64,000 nucleotides of DNA, from assembly GCA_024138015.1 (NCBI GenBank), contig JAMXBB010000010.1, positions 47,234,024 through 47,298,023 on the forward strand, written 5' to 3'. Positions 12,701-23,026 of this stretch are shown here, piece after piece. Source of the stretch: Lumnitzera littorea (lineage: Eukaryota; Streptophyta; Magnoliopsida; Myrtales; Combretaceae). Position 1 is the stretch's first letter, and each line of letters opens with the position of its first letter. The position numbers and the translations under genes are program-made. The notes beneath the pieces were generated by a model that was not told the origin of the DNA, made no database searches, and saw only the letters and a list, made by a program, of their open reading frames with translations.

Positions 12701-15700
12701 CAGCAAATGCTAATGTACCTTTATAGTTGGAGGTGTTTATAGTTTCTTTCTTTCTGAAATCAATAAAAATAGTCATTTGACTGTATATAGAACCCAAGGA
12801 TGTATCAATGACAAAAGCAAAGCAGGAAAATAAATGGAAGAGTAAAAAGCACGTCCATAAAGATATTGCTGCATAAAAGGCAAAGAATGGCAATCTGTAG
12901 TACCTTTTCCAATTGTTTCCTATTTCATTAGATGGGTGGATCTAATTATTCTCATTGGTTTTATGATCAGATTATTCTTTGCAAGGGGGAAGATCCAGAA
13001 ACTACTCGTGGATTTTGTACACCCTAAATTGGTCCTCCTGGTGATAATAATATTAAACTAGTTTAAATGCTTTAAGCTTGTAGGAATATTAACTTAGTTT
13101 ACCTTATATGGCATTGCAGAAGCTTGTAGAACAGTTCCTCAAAGGAGTAGCAAGCAGCTCAAAGAGGGAACTCCACTACTGGCATGCTTATTATGTAAGC
13201 CATTTGACTCGTCTGTACTTCATCATCATGCCATTTAACCTATAAAGGAGAATAATCTTCTTTCACAATTGCAGGATAAGAGACTTCCAACAGGAACAAG
13301 TGCCTTGTTGAAATTAGAAGGTAATAACGACAAATGTTTAGGACAATGGCATTCTTAAAATATGAACGCATCCCTGCAACTCCTTTAGTAGGTTGATTTT
13401 TATTCCCATCAACTTATTGTGCAATGCTTATAGGAATCCTTTGAACATTTTATTGGCATAAATAATGCACGACTATGGACCAGTAATGTATATGGGATGA
13501 TAGAAATCACAATCTCAATCAGAAATTCACAAACCAAATAAAAAATTAGGGTTTAGATTTGGTACCTGGGCACTAGCTCTGCTCAACTTCAAAGTACATT
13601 CTCCAAGATTTTCCACTAACTAACTACTGCAACTCATTCGTCATGGTATTTATACTTTCCTCCAGAATATTCTAGATTCTTCTCCTCACACCACATCAGC
13701 TATTAGCGGCTTAACTTCTTGCCACATCAGCAACTGCTATTCCCACTACGGTCCTACTACACTTACACTACTGTGCTACAATGCTTTTATACAACACAAT
13801 ACAGCAATACACAACACCAACAGCAAACTACGTAACACACAATACGGACTTCACACATAGAGGACACTACACACCCATACTATAACACAAACGACTACAC
13901 AACACACACCTACAAAACACTACTCTACAGCACCCACACCTTTACCAACTCCCTCTCCCTTTCCTCTTCTCTTATAGATATTTGTTACTGGAGCTTGCAC
14001 ACTCGGTACTCTATCAATTGCACCCTCCGAAAGAGTGTCCTTGTCCTCAAGGACAAAATCAGGAAATTACAAGTGAAAGGAAAATGTATCCATCCAAGTG
14101 GCATCCGCAGGAGATTGCCCAACCCAATGAACCAACACTTGAGGAAGCTCTCATTTGCCTTCAATGCGAAAACGGCAGCCCAATATGGCTTGAGGCCAAT
14201 AATTCTCAACTTCAGCATCAAGAAATAGGTTAGATGGAAGATCATTTGTTGAGGAAAATGTACCCATAGCCTTCTTAAGCAAAGAAATGTGGAAGACCGG
14301 ATGAATGTGACATTGAGAAGGCAATTGCAGCTTGTAAGCAATCCTACCAACCCTTTCAATGATCTGATAAGGCCCAAAAAATCTTGGAGATGGTTTTGGA
14401 GAAGCTTTGGAAACTACCTTTTGTTGCAAACGAGGCCTCAATTTAAGAAAAACCAATCTCCTGCTGCAAATTCAACCTCCCATCTCCTCTTGTTGGCTTG
14501 AAGACAGGTTTGAGCTTGTGCATGAGCGAAGTTCTGTTTTAGTTGCTACAGCACCACATCACTAGTATAGAGAGCATCCCACAAACCTGGATGACCAATT
14601 TCTCTATCCACAAAAGACCCAATAACTGGAAGAGGATGGCCATAGACTATTTCAAAAGGAGTCAATTCTGAAGAAGTGTGGTAAGAAGTATTATAATGAA
14701 ATTCTACCCATGTTATCCACATAGCCCAATGCTTAGGTTGGTCACAAACAAAACACTGCAAATAACACTCCAAACACCTATTTAAAACTTCAGTTTGATC
14801 ATCTATTTCCAAATGGTAAGTAGTGCTAAAATAAAGACAAGTCCCTTGCAACTTAAACAACTCTTGCCAAAATTTGCTTAGAAAATTGGGATCTCAATCA
14901 CTCACAATTGTTTTAGGCACCCCATGCAACTGCACTACTTCCTTAACAAACAAATCAGCAATACTTTGAGCAGAATAAGGATGTTTGCTCAACAAAAAAT
15001 GCCTATATTTCGAAAATCGATCAACTACAACTAACACCTCATCAAACTCTTTTGATTTAGGCAACCCCCCCATAAAATCCAAAGAAATATCCTCTCAAAT
15101 AGCATTGGTAATAGGCAGTGGAGAAAGTAAGCTATCAGGGGTTAAAGTTTGATACTTTTGTTGTTGACAAATTGCACAAGAAGCAACAAAGTTCTCAACA
15201 TCCTTCTTAAGACCCACCATATATACATTGGAAGCAATTCTTCTATAAGTTCTAAGAAAACCAGCATGTCCACTTGATGGAGAAGCATGAAACTCATGCA
15301 AAAATATATGAATCCACTTAGAATTAGAGGGAACAACTAACCTGTTAAAATAAAACAGCATATCATTCACCAAGTGGAAGCCTTGACCTGCTGTCTTCCC
15401 CTCCTTTAATAGTTGTATTTTCAAAGATAGTACTGGATCCTGAGCTATTGCTTCTTTTATCTCAGCTAAATCAGTCCAAATCGGACCCGAAAGAGCACCA
15501 CATTCCAATTCATCATAAATTCTTGAAAGAGAATCAGCAGCTTGATTTTCATATCCACTTTTATAAACTATCTCAAAACAATATCCAAGCAATTTGGATA
15601 GCCAATTTTGCTGGTCGGGGGCTGTAACCTGCTGTTTTAATAAGTATTTTAAGCTTCGCCGATCTGTTATCACTACAAACTTTCTTCCCAATAGATAGGG

Positions 15701-18700
15701 GCGCCAATGGTTAATAGCCAACATAAGTGCTATCAATTCTTTCTCATAAGTCGACTTGGCAAGAGTTTTATCAGATAATGCCTTACAAAAATATGCAATG
15801 GACCTATTATTTTGCTGAAATACAGCTCCAATTCCCCTTCTCAAAGCATCATATTCAACAACAAATTGTTGGGAAAAGTTTGTCTTAGCCAAAACCAGAG
15901 CGGATACCAATACCTCCTTCAATTGCATAAAAGCTGAAGTTGCTAACTTGGTCTAATGAAAGCCATCTTTCTTCAATACCTCCATCAACGGCTTTGCAAT
16001 TTTTCCATAGTTCTTTGATAAATTTCTTATAATACCCTAACAATCCAAGAAAACCACAAATACCCTTCAAAGTAGTAGGATAGGCCACTCCAAAACACAT
16101 TTAACTTTTGAAAGATCGATATGTGCTCCCTTAGAAGAAATTATATGACCAAGATATTCTAGAGCTTGTAAGCCAAATGTGCATTTCTTCTTATTGGCCG
16201 AAAAATGGTTATCCCTCAACAATTGTAACACAATGTGTAAATGCTCCAAATGAAAGGATAAATCCACTTTATATACAAATATATCATAAAAAAAAAACTA
16301 ACACGAAACACTAGAGATAGGATCGAAATAAATCATTCATGATAACTTGAAATGTAGCCGGCACATTAATGAGACCAAAAGGCATTACAAAGAATTCGTA
16401 ATGGTCTTGGTGTATTCCAAAGGCCGTTTTAAGAATATCATTGGGAAATACCTGATTCGGCCCTTAGATAAATCTTAGAAAAAATAGAAGTACCATGCAA
16501 CTCATCCAGCAACTCGTCAATCAATGGAGTAAGATATTTGTCCAATATAGTTGCTTGATTCAAAGCCCGATAGTCAATACAAAACCTCAATGAAGTATCT
16601 TTTTTCTTATGACTAGACTAGAAAAGGAACTAGTACTAGGGTGAATAATTCCAACCGAGAGTATATCTTGCACCATTTTCAATATCTCATTCTTTTGAGC
16701 AAAAGCATAACAAAAAGGCCTTACATTTATTGGTTCACAACTTGGTTTAAGAGGCATACGATGATCCCCTAGCCTAGAAGGAGGTAATCCTGATTTTTCC
16801 TCAAATACATCAGAAAATTCAACCAACGAAGCAGCAATCTGTGGATCAATCGTAATAGGAGAAGTGTTCTCATGCTTTTCCAACATCCACAGCAAGAAAA
16901 ACAATTCAAAATCATTTATTTTAGCCAAGGATTTAAATGAAACAGCAGATTTTAAAAGTGTTGGATCAACCAACGGCATGTGCCCACCTAATTTGGAAGG
17001 GATCTTCATAGTCATGTTTAACCAATTTATTTTCACTTCACCTAAAGTTCTTAACCAGGCTACTCCTAAAATAATATCAACTCCTCCCAAATCAAGAACA
17101 AAGCAGTCCACTACTGGTTCGATAGACCCCAATCTTATTGTCAAATTCCAACACACTGCATGGGAAGAAACCCCATTTCCATCTCCAAGTATGACTCGGA
17201 AAACAGCAGTAGAGTCGGCTTGCAATTTTAAGTGCTCAACAAGTGTTCTAGAAATGAAATTGTGGCTAGCACCACCATCTATCACGACAGAAATGGAAGT
17301 GTCATGCAACATGCCTTTAAATTTCATAGTTTGTGGTCCATCAAAGCCATTCATAGCTAACAAGGATAGCTCTAAACCAGATGGTACATCCCTTCCTTGG
17401 TCAGCCAAAAACAAATCTTTAGCTCCCTCAATGACTTCCCACTCTCCTTCTTCCAAATCAGGTTCTTCTTCTAGCATCACTACTCACAAGGTCTTGTTAG
17501 GGCATTTATGAGTTGGAGAAAAAGGCTGCTTGCATTTAAAGCACAAGCCTTTAGCTCTTTTTTCTATATACTCAGCTTATGGTAGCTGTTTTTGTCCTTG
17601 TGAAGTGCAAGAGAGAGCTTGCTGCTGCCCTTGAACTACACTCAATTGAGAACTTGAATTTGAGGCACCACTGCTATTCACTGTTGTCCCATTGTGACCT
17701 GAATTTGGCATTGCAGTAGTTTCCCTAGGCCTTGAGATTGGCGGTTGATTTATTAGAATGTCCACCAACTGTTTGATATAATGGTATTGAGTAGGAAGTT
17801 CGCTATTCACCCCTGCTGCCTCCACTAACATTCGGAGCTATAAAAATTCCACACTTGAATTCCTTCTCAATTTTTAATGCAATTTCCATAGCTTGCTCTA
17901 ATGTTGTAGGTGAAAATGTATCAACTCTGTTTTGAAATTCTGCTCTCAAGCCTCCAAAGAAATAGCCTAGTTGCTGTAATTCAGACATAGCTGGAACTTG
18001 TGAAGTTAGGGTTTCAAATTCCTCAATATTTTGTTGCACAGAAGCTTTTGACGTAATTGCGATAGGCTTTTAAAAGGATTTGATGCCCACTGCCCTCCAT
18101 ATCTTCAACATTTCATGCTTCATCATTTCCCAATCCAAATTTGGCTCTCACCTACGCAAAGCTCTTAACCAGTACATGCTTCGACCATGCATGCTCATGG
18201 CTGCCAAGTCGACCTTCGTATCATCTCGATTGTGATGTATGTCAAAATATTGTTCGGTCATAAAGATCCAGTGAACAGGATCATTTCCATCAAATAAAGG
18301 AATTTGAACTCGTGATGCATTTAACTGGTATTCTTCGTCAACTACACTGCCGTGATCCGCAAATGCATCAACACCAGGTTCAACCGCAACTCCCTCTTCT
18401 CTATTCATCGTATATTTTCCCTTTGCTATTACATTGCAGGATTCCGCATGAAATCCGCTCCCGTTCCTACTCGGTTGCCACATTTCTTCAATCAATTTGC
18501 ATTTTCGCTCCATCCACAAGCAATTCAGTCACCTCACCTTCCATGTCCTTTTGAAATTTATCTACTGAGGTGATTTTCTGCTGTACGTCTTTTAGTTCCT
18601 CTTGCGTTTCCAGATGTTGCTCTTCAAGCTCTTCGACTCTTGCTTCCATCCACGTCATGATCTTCTCCTTTTCGATTACCTTCTTTTCCTTCTTCAATTA

Positions 18701-19724
18701 TTACAACTGAATTCCACAGTTTTAAGATCTTTTATTCACCAAATGTGTGATTGTAGATTTGCCACAGATGACGCTAATTGATAGAAATCACAATCTCGAT
18801 CAAAAATTCACAAACCAAATCAAAAATTAGTATTTAGATTTGGTACCTGAGCACTACGCTCAGCTCAACTTCGAAGTGTATTCTCCAAGATTTTCCACTG
18901 ACTAACTGCTGCAACTCATTCATCCTGGTATTTATACTTTCCTCCAGAATATTTTAGATTCTTCTCCTCACACCACATCAACTATCAGCAGCTTAACTGC
19001 TTGCCACATCAGCAGCTGCTATTCCCACTACAGTCCTACTACACTTGCACTGCTGTACTGCAATGCTTTTATACAACACAACACAGCAGTGCACAACACC
19101 AACAGCAAACTACACAACACACGATACAGACTTCACACACACAGCATACTACACACCCACAATACAACACAAAAGACTGCACAACACACACCTACAAAAC
19201 ACTACCCTACAGCACCTGCACCCTTATCAACTCCCTCTCCCTTTCCTCTTCTCTTATAGATATTTGTTACCAGAGCTTGCACTCTCGGTACTCTGTCATG
19301 GTATGCCTTCAACGCAGCAGTTGGCTTCTCGGGTTGTTTATATTACGGCATTGATTGCTAAGAATATCAACAGAGGTAAAAATAAACCAGATGTAGTAGT
19401 GTTTTAGACCTTCAGGGATCAACAAGGAGCCTTTCTACACATCAAAAAGTCTTTCCATTTTTTTCATTTTTTGCACATGCTTTGCAGACAGGACTTTCTG
19501 GGAAGAAAGGTGAATTGACCTTGTTAAGAGTTGAAAATTAAAGCATTTTCTCGTAGCACCTAGTTCTTCAACTATTGAGCAAGACGGTGAAAATACTGTT
19601 TCCGTCAATGCAGCAGTTGAGATAATTATCCCTAAGTTCTCTATTTACATTTTCTGCAGAATTTGTAGCCAAATTCATGAGCATGCACAGAAAAAGTTTA
19701 TGCACTTCCCAATGCATTGCCTAG
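3779..19724 (+). CDS. RFC3-like AAA+ clamp-loader protein with long N-terminal extension (11 exons)
   Basis: Exons: 3779-5116, 5191-5301, 5392-5424, 6686-6863, 6965-7146, 7309-7445, 7533-7628, 12971-13040, 13120-13194, 13275-13320, 19660-19724 (TAG). They join in frame to 776 aa without a stop. Residues 1-415 are polar, Ser/Arg/Lys-rich and probably disordered, with a YEPSDTETEW motif at 26-35. From about 420 the protein follows RFC3: FWADKHKP box, Walker A GPSGSGKK at 459-466, Walker B-like VLYQID ending at D561, then the RNRC segment (599-602), lid helices and a C-terminal collar ending FVAKFMSMHRK. RFC3 loads the PCNA clamp on DNA. Here Walker B lacks the usual acidic partner, the sensor-1 Asn position is Glu589 and the SRC motif reads NRC, so ATP hydrolysis may be weak or lost. 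Known for the family: plants have such extended RFC3/DnaX-like relatives besides true RFC3. The exact role is unknown. Introns 7 and 10 are swollen by retrotransposons. Confidence 0.88.
5302..5391 (+). other. Intron 2 with a probable GC donor (GC-AG intron)
   Basis: Exon 2 must end in phase 0 to join GTATCTCAT of exon 3. The only junction giving the family sequence places the donor at GCATGT after codon AAT. The nearest GT (5306) changes phase and meets a stop within a few codons. The acceptor is a good pyrimidine tract plus CAG. Confidence 0.65.
6369..6600 (-). pseudogene. Possible Ty1/copia polyprotein C-terminal remnant in intron 3
   Basis: A minus-strand frame inside intron 3 contains VLADIMTKAWFVENYLQL, resembling the region just after copia RNase H (the ADI.TK motif) that ends many plant copia polyproteins. 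No other domain could be followed in the rest of intron 3 (5425-6685), which otherwise looks like unclassified unique or decayed sequence. Confidence 0.35.
7890..8290 (+). repeat. Decayed LTR-like fragment in intron 7
   Basis: Carries a TATA box (TCTATAAATAG, near 8130), a downstream AATAAA (near 8263) and a sequence about 130 bases long that recurs at 12530-12640 and 12650-12800 in the same orientation. This suggests LTR ends of one family. No flanking coding region was found. Confidence 0.4.
8300..10195 (+). mobile_element. L1-type LINE fragment (endonuclease and reverse transcriptase), decayed
   Basis: In the host-gene orientation, broken frames show L1 landmarks in the right order: WIISGDFN (about 8515) and NHSPLVV (about 8775) of the apurinic-type endonuclease. 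Reverse transcriptase follows with a PKPDGF-like motif (about 9465), AFIKG (about 9740), LKVDLMKAYDHVGW (about 9837), GDLLSPYIF-like sequence (about 10020) and MDDLLIFVK (about 10155), the catalytic Asp pair. Stops and frameshifts occur throughout. The 5' end is missing. Inserted in intron 7 of the RFC3-like gene. Confidence 0.72.
10205..11665 (+). mobile_element. Second LINE piece: leader, internal deletion, 3' end and poly(A)
   Basis: A pyrimidine-rich leader (10225-10330) leads into a short Lys/Ser-rich frame (10548-10778), then directly into an RT-C-terminal-like region reading SFWQIKIPNDASWAWRSIL (about 10835). The end carries a 15-base A run at 11649-11664, as expected of a LINE 3' end. 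The reverse transcriptase between leader and C-terminal part is absent, so this is an internally deleted copy or a composite with the preceding fragment. Confidence 0.55.
12530..12800 (+). repeat. Two tandem copies of the LTR-like sequence also at 8150-8290
   Basis: Both copies share AGCA(A/C)(A/G)TGCT, CCTT(T/C)ATAGTTGGAG and TTTCTTTCTT motifs with 8190-8260. They lie just upstream of exon 8. Probably fragments of a small LTR family. Confidence 0.4.
13498..14016 (-). repeat. 3' LTR of the intron-10 chromovirus
   Basis: 519 bases, beginning TG and ending CA. It matches 18779-19298 along its whole length. The purine-rich GGAGGG just inside it (complement of CCCTCC at 14021-14026) is the likely polypurine tract. 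It is notably rich in CA-repeat-like sequence at 13750-13930. Confidence 0.9.
14017..17480 (-). pseudogene. Chromovirus pol remnant (protease, RT, RNase H, integrase, chromodomain)
   Basis: Reading right to left: protease motif VVIDGGASHNFI (about 17250) and the RT start LPPSRLGDHRMPL (about 16770). The RT core is damaged around 16590-16260, and the catalytic Tyr-Asp-Asp region near 16290 is lost. RNase H has a TDRRSLKYLL segment (about 15670), and integrase a His/Cys zinc finger ending CAICQQQK (about 15175). The integrase core holds DRFSKYRHF and VSD (15030-14890). A GPY module (about 14370) is followed by IHPVFHISLLKK. The chromodomain-like end reads VLVHWVGQSPADATW (about 14120) with a premature stop shortly after. 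Multiple stops and frameshifts; not translatable as one protein. Confidence 0.88.
17490..18700 (-). pseudogene. Chromovirus gag remnant with zinc knuckle
   Basis: Fragments in shifting minus-strand frames: a coiled-coil-like Glu/Lys-rich start (18697-18490), the gag core PLFDGNDPVHWIFMTEQYFD (about 18280), a retrotransposon gag helix region LQQLGYFFGGLRAEFQNRV (about 17960), then a CCHC-type knuckle CFKCKQPFSPTHKC (about 17540-17500). The arrangement is usual for Ty3/gypsy gag. Frameshifts at about 18140 and 17820 break it. Confidence 0.82.
18750..18778 (-). other. Candidate primer-binding site of the chromovirus
   Basis: Directly inside the 5' LTR, the minus strand reads ATTAGCGTCATCTGTGG, placed where the tRNA primer site should be. 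It is not the common initiator-Met form TGGTATCAGAGC. I could not assign the tRNA. Confidence 0.4.
18779..19298 (-). repeat. 5' LTR of the intron-10 chromovirus
   Basis: 520 bases, TG to CA, homologous to 13498-14016. Length difference of one base and about one substitution in ten by eye. Confidence 0.9.
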
Positions 19725-20470
19725 TAGCTGTTTAAGGAGCGACGAGTCATAACGACCAGCCACTCAATGTATCCAACCATATATGGCACTCACTGTCAAG
19801 GGTGAAAACAGGGAAGAGTCCCTTGCTCAGTGAACCTCCTAAGTTCAATGTCTCTCCACTTTTTGCCTTGGACTTCATGCATGTAACACTGGCTAGATGG
19901 TGCTTGTAAGTGGATGTTGGTAATGTTTATGATAAAAAACCATAACAAAGTGGTGTTTCTGTGATTTTGCTGCCATATGTGACTATTGAAAGCTGTATTT
20001 GACAGAAGCTAAGGCCATATATGTTCAATGTATGGACTGTCTGCATTGCTAATAACACCTTCAAATTGATAGGTGCAAATATGTTTCTCCAATTGCTAAG
20101 GGTTATGTTGAAGGGAAGGACAAAATATCTTCATATATTTCAGCTTTTTCCAAACCCCGAGGGGAGGAAGTCAAGCAAAATTACGCTGTCTTGGCGCTAA
20201 ATCTTAGAACGCTGGGGCAGCAGTTAAATCCTTTTATTTTGCTTAAATACCTCGCAATAAATTTGATTTCCCCACTCCTCTTCCACAACACACCCCACCC
20301 CAACAACCCCCCAGAAACCCCCACCCCCCACACAAAAACAAAAAAACCCCAACCTCCCTTTGGAACATCAAACTGAGAAATAGCGGGCAAACCAAGCAGA
20401 GAGGAAGCAAGTTTTTTCCGTTCATACCACCAAGCAATCTTTTGTATTCAATAAAACAATCAGTGTTTGT
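19725..20470 (+). other. Probable 3' UTR and downstream flank of the RFC3-like gene
   Basis: No further exon fits after the TAG at 19722-19724. AATAAA motifs occur at about 20257 and 20452 and could serve polyadenylation. The stretch includes a strongly C-rich run on the plus strand (20271-20357). Confidence 0.4.
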
Positions 20471-23026
20471 AATTCAATTCTAATGAGGAAAGGAGTCCTA
20501 TGAGACTAAATCAGGGATTTTGGATCCTTGATAATGCTATAACCTAAGGCAGGTTAACTGGCATTTTAATTTTCTGTTGCAACATATATATTTTACCTGG
20601 TTTATTATTTATTAAATAAAAAGGATAACGCTATGAAATGCTGAATTGAAAGCGTTCGACGTACAAATAGCATTCCAAGCTTTTCAACTGTAGGAATATC
20701 TATGCAAGAAGAGGAATAAAAGGCCGAAATCCCATGATAGAGTAGACTCAAAAAGAGCCTTATCACATGGAGACTGAGGCACACGCAGACGGACACTCAT
20801 CAGTTTGCACGTTTTTGGGATATAGCGATGTGCAAAACAAGTTGCACCTAATTCTTTTTAAAAAGTACAGCAGAACTGTTGTTGAGGTAAGAGCTTAGCT
20901 CACATCACAAGTGAGTCAATAACAAAAGCATTTTTTCCTATCTGCCACTAGACTGAATTGAGCATAAAAAGGAAAAGTGCTCATGTTTGCATGCCTTTTT
21001 TATGTTACACTTGTATTACAAATATGGAGCTCAAATAATTTGTTGGGTTTTGTCGAATATTATAACATTATGCATTTGTTATGCATGCACTTAAAAGATA
21101 AATGATTTATGATGAAATTGCTTTAAAAGTATAAACAAAAGTACGATATCAATTATGAAAGTATGCATTTGTCTCTTCCTTGGTAAATAGTTTTGTTGAT
21201 AGAATACTAGGAAGATTTAGGTTAGGCTAAAACATAGTTTAATGGGGTTACTATAAGGGAGTAACTAATAAGATTTTTAAGGGAAAAAAGAAAGTAAATT
21301 ACAATAATATCCTTAAAAACTATAAAAAAAATAATAAGCGGAACTCCAAATATTTAAAGTATTTGACGTACATCTAGTTAATAAAGTATTTTAAATATAG
21401 GCTCAGATCATAGGTCGATCTCTTTAGAGTATGAATTGAGCCCATAAAACCAAAACCAACCTCTTTAGGACGTAGGTGAAGCTCTCTAATGCTCTATCAA
21501 CCTCATCATACTTCGGGCTAAGTTGCTGATGTCCAAATGAGCCCTTCAAAGTTGGAGCTCAAGCTAAGCTCCCAAAACTCAACCGAACCCATAAAAAAGC
21601 ATTTTTTGAGCTCCTATATCTATCTAACCCCTTAGAGCCTTGACCTTTAAGTCGATGAGGTGTAGGCCTGGCCAATAAGTCCAAAAGAAGACTACAAGGG
21701 AGCAACTTAATTGATAAGGAAAGTTTATAACTCACATACATTGGAAGGTTTGGAGTTAAGGAAGGATCTTGAAATCATGATCCACCCTCCATATTTAGCT
21801 TGCCTACTATACTTATGAATACCATGTAACCTCTATAGGTAAAGGACCTTCTCTCTCTTACTTTTATGCACTCTTTATACTCTTTCAAATACAATCTAGT
21901 ATAATTGTCAAAATCACGTTCCACCATTCTTTTGAGCGTTTAGAATTATACAAAATTATACAAAAGTAAACTTATAAAATTACATATCAAAATTCATAAT
22001 TTCACCTAAGGTTTATATCTAAGCGGTTTTATGTTCATCTTAAAAATCATAAATTCATAAAATCGTGTAGTTGACATACAATTTTGACAATTATACAACC
22101 TAGTATTAATTTAAACATCTAATGATCACACTAGTGCTATCTTGAACGCCCCCCTCTTTAGCTTACATGTGTTGCTTGTGCATGTTGTCTTTAATCTCAA
22201 CCACTTGCCAAATCCCACCATCATCACATCCCTTGAAAATATTCTTCCAATGTAGTAACTGAATTCATATTTTGTATTAGTATATAAGTAGACGATGAGA
22301 TATGAATAAAATCAAATAAACCCTAAAAGTAGAAGATGAATCACTTTGGAAGGCAATTATAAGCGTGTATTTTGTGTAAAAGATTGACTGTAGCATTGAA
22401 GGATAAATTCCAAGGGGAATAGGTGCAATACTTACTTTTTATTAGTTTTTAGGATGTCCTTATAGTTTCCACAAAAAGAAAAAATTAAGTCAACAGCAAA
22501 ACACCAAAAGAAAAAAGAGGTGTTTGTCTCTAAATTAAGTAGATGTTGCAGATATTTGAAATACTCTTCGTCAATGTAATAATCCCATTAAAGAAGAAAG
22601 AAAATATTAGCATTGGTAGATGGATAGCAAAGTTCAAAAGTAACTAATTAAAATCAACGTCACGATGATGGATTGTCCTTCGCAGAAAATAAAGTACTTT
22701 TTATTTCAATTCAATCACATGATAACATACAAAATTCCGAAGCTTAAAATCATTTTATGAAAAAGTTCCGGATTTTGGAAAACGGAAAATTAACCTTATA
22801 GTTTCAACTCACCGAAAACAACCACCCATCCCTTGGGAATAAAGGAAAAATCAACACTGCCTCGCTATGATCCAAACATTCATTCCAGACTCTTTTCAAA
22901 ACATGTTGTCGCATTGATCAAATTTTTCTGTAACTTCACTCCTCCGATTCCGAACTCCTACTCTGAAATAATCCAATCCCCTCTGTGTAGTTAGTATCAA
23001 TTAGCCCCAGACAGGACAAGATATGA
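20471..23026. other. AT-rich intergenic DNA, no gene recognised
   Basis: Only short random open frames. No domain, terminal repeat or RNA gene could be identified by reading both strands. Confidence 0.4.

Larger units (their letters stand above)
7629..12970 (+). other. Intron 7, 5.3 kb, probable GC donor, filled with retroelement remnants
   Basis: Exon 7 ends in phase 2 (AG of an Arg codon) at AAAAAG followed by GCAAAT, close to the GC-donor consensus AG/GCAAGT. Exon 8 starts at 12971 after TTATGATCAG and completes Arg, then reads LFFARGKIQKLLVDFVHPK, the expected continuation of the RFC3 fold. No GT donor near 7628 gives this frame. Contents are listed separately (LTR-like fragments, LINE pieces). 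The stretch 11670-12520 shows nothing recognisable. Confidence 0.65.
13498..19298 (-). mobile_element. Ty3/gypsy chromovirus, complete but dead, antisense in intron 10
   Basis: Two LTRs in direct orientation (13498-14016 and 18779-19298) flank gag and pol frames that read on the minus strand, opposite to the host gene. Five-base flanks TGGGA (13493-13497) and TGGTA (19299-19303) are a target duplication with one change. The order gag, zinc knuckle, protease, RT, RNase H, integrase and chromodomain defines a chromovirus. LTRs are roughly 90% identical by eye with mostly transition differences, so the insertion is old. It separates exon 10 from exon 11, yet the splice sites are intact. Confidence 0.92.

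Noticed and set aside
13750..13930. CA-rich array as a possible satellite or CRISPR-like repeat
   Set aside because: It is a CA-rich stretch internal to the LTR, present in both LTRs (also 19040-19200), with no regular spacer structure.
16864..17511. 215-codon plus-strand open frame
   Set aside because: Mirror of the antisense retroelement protease and RT frame; the minus strand has the recognisable motifs.
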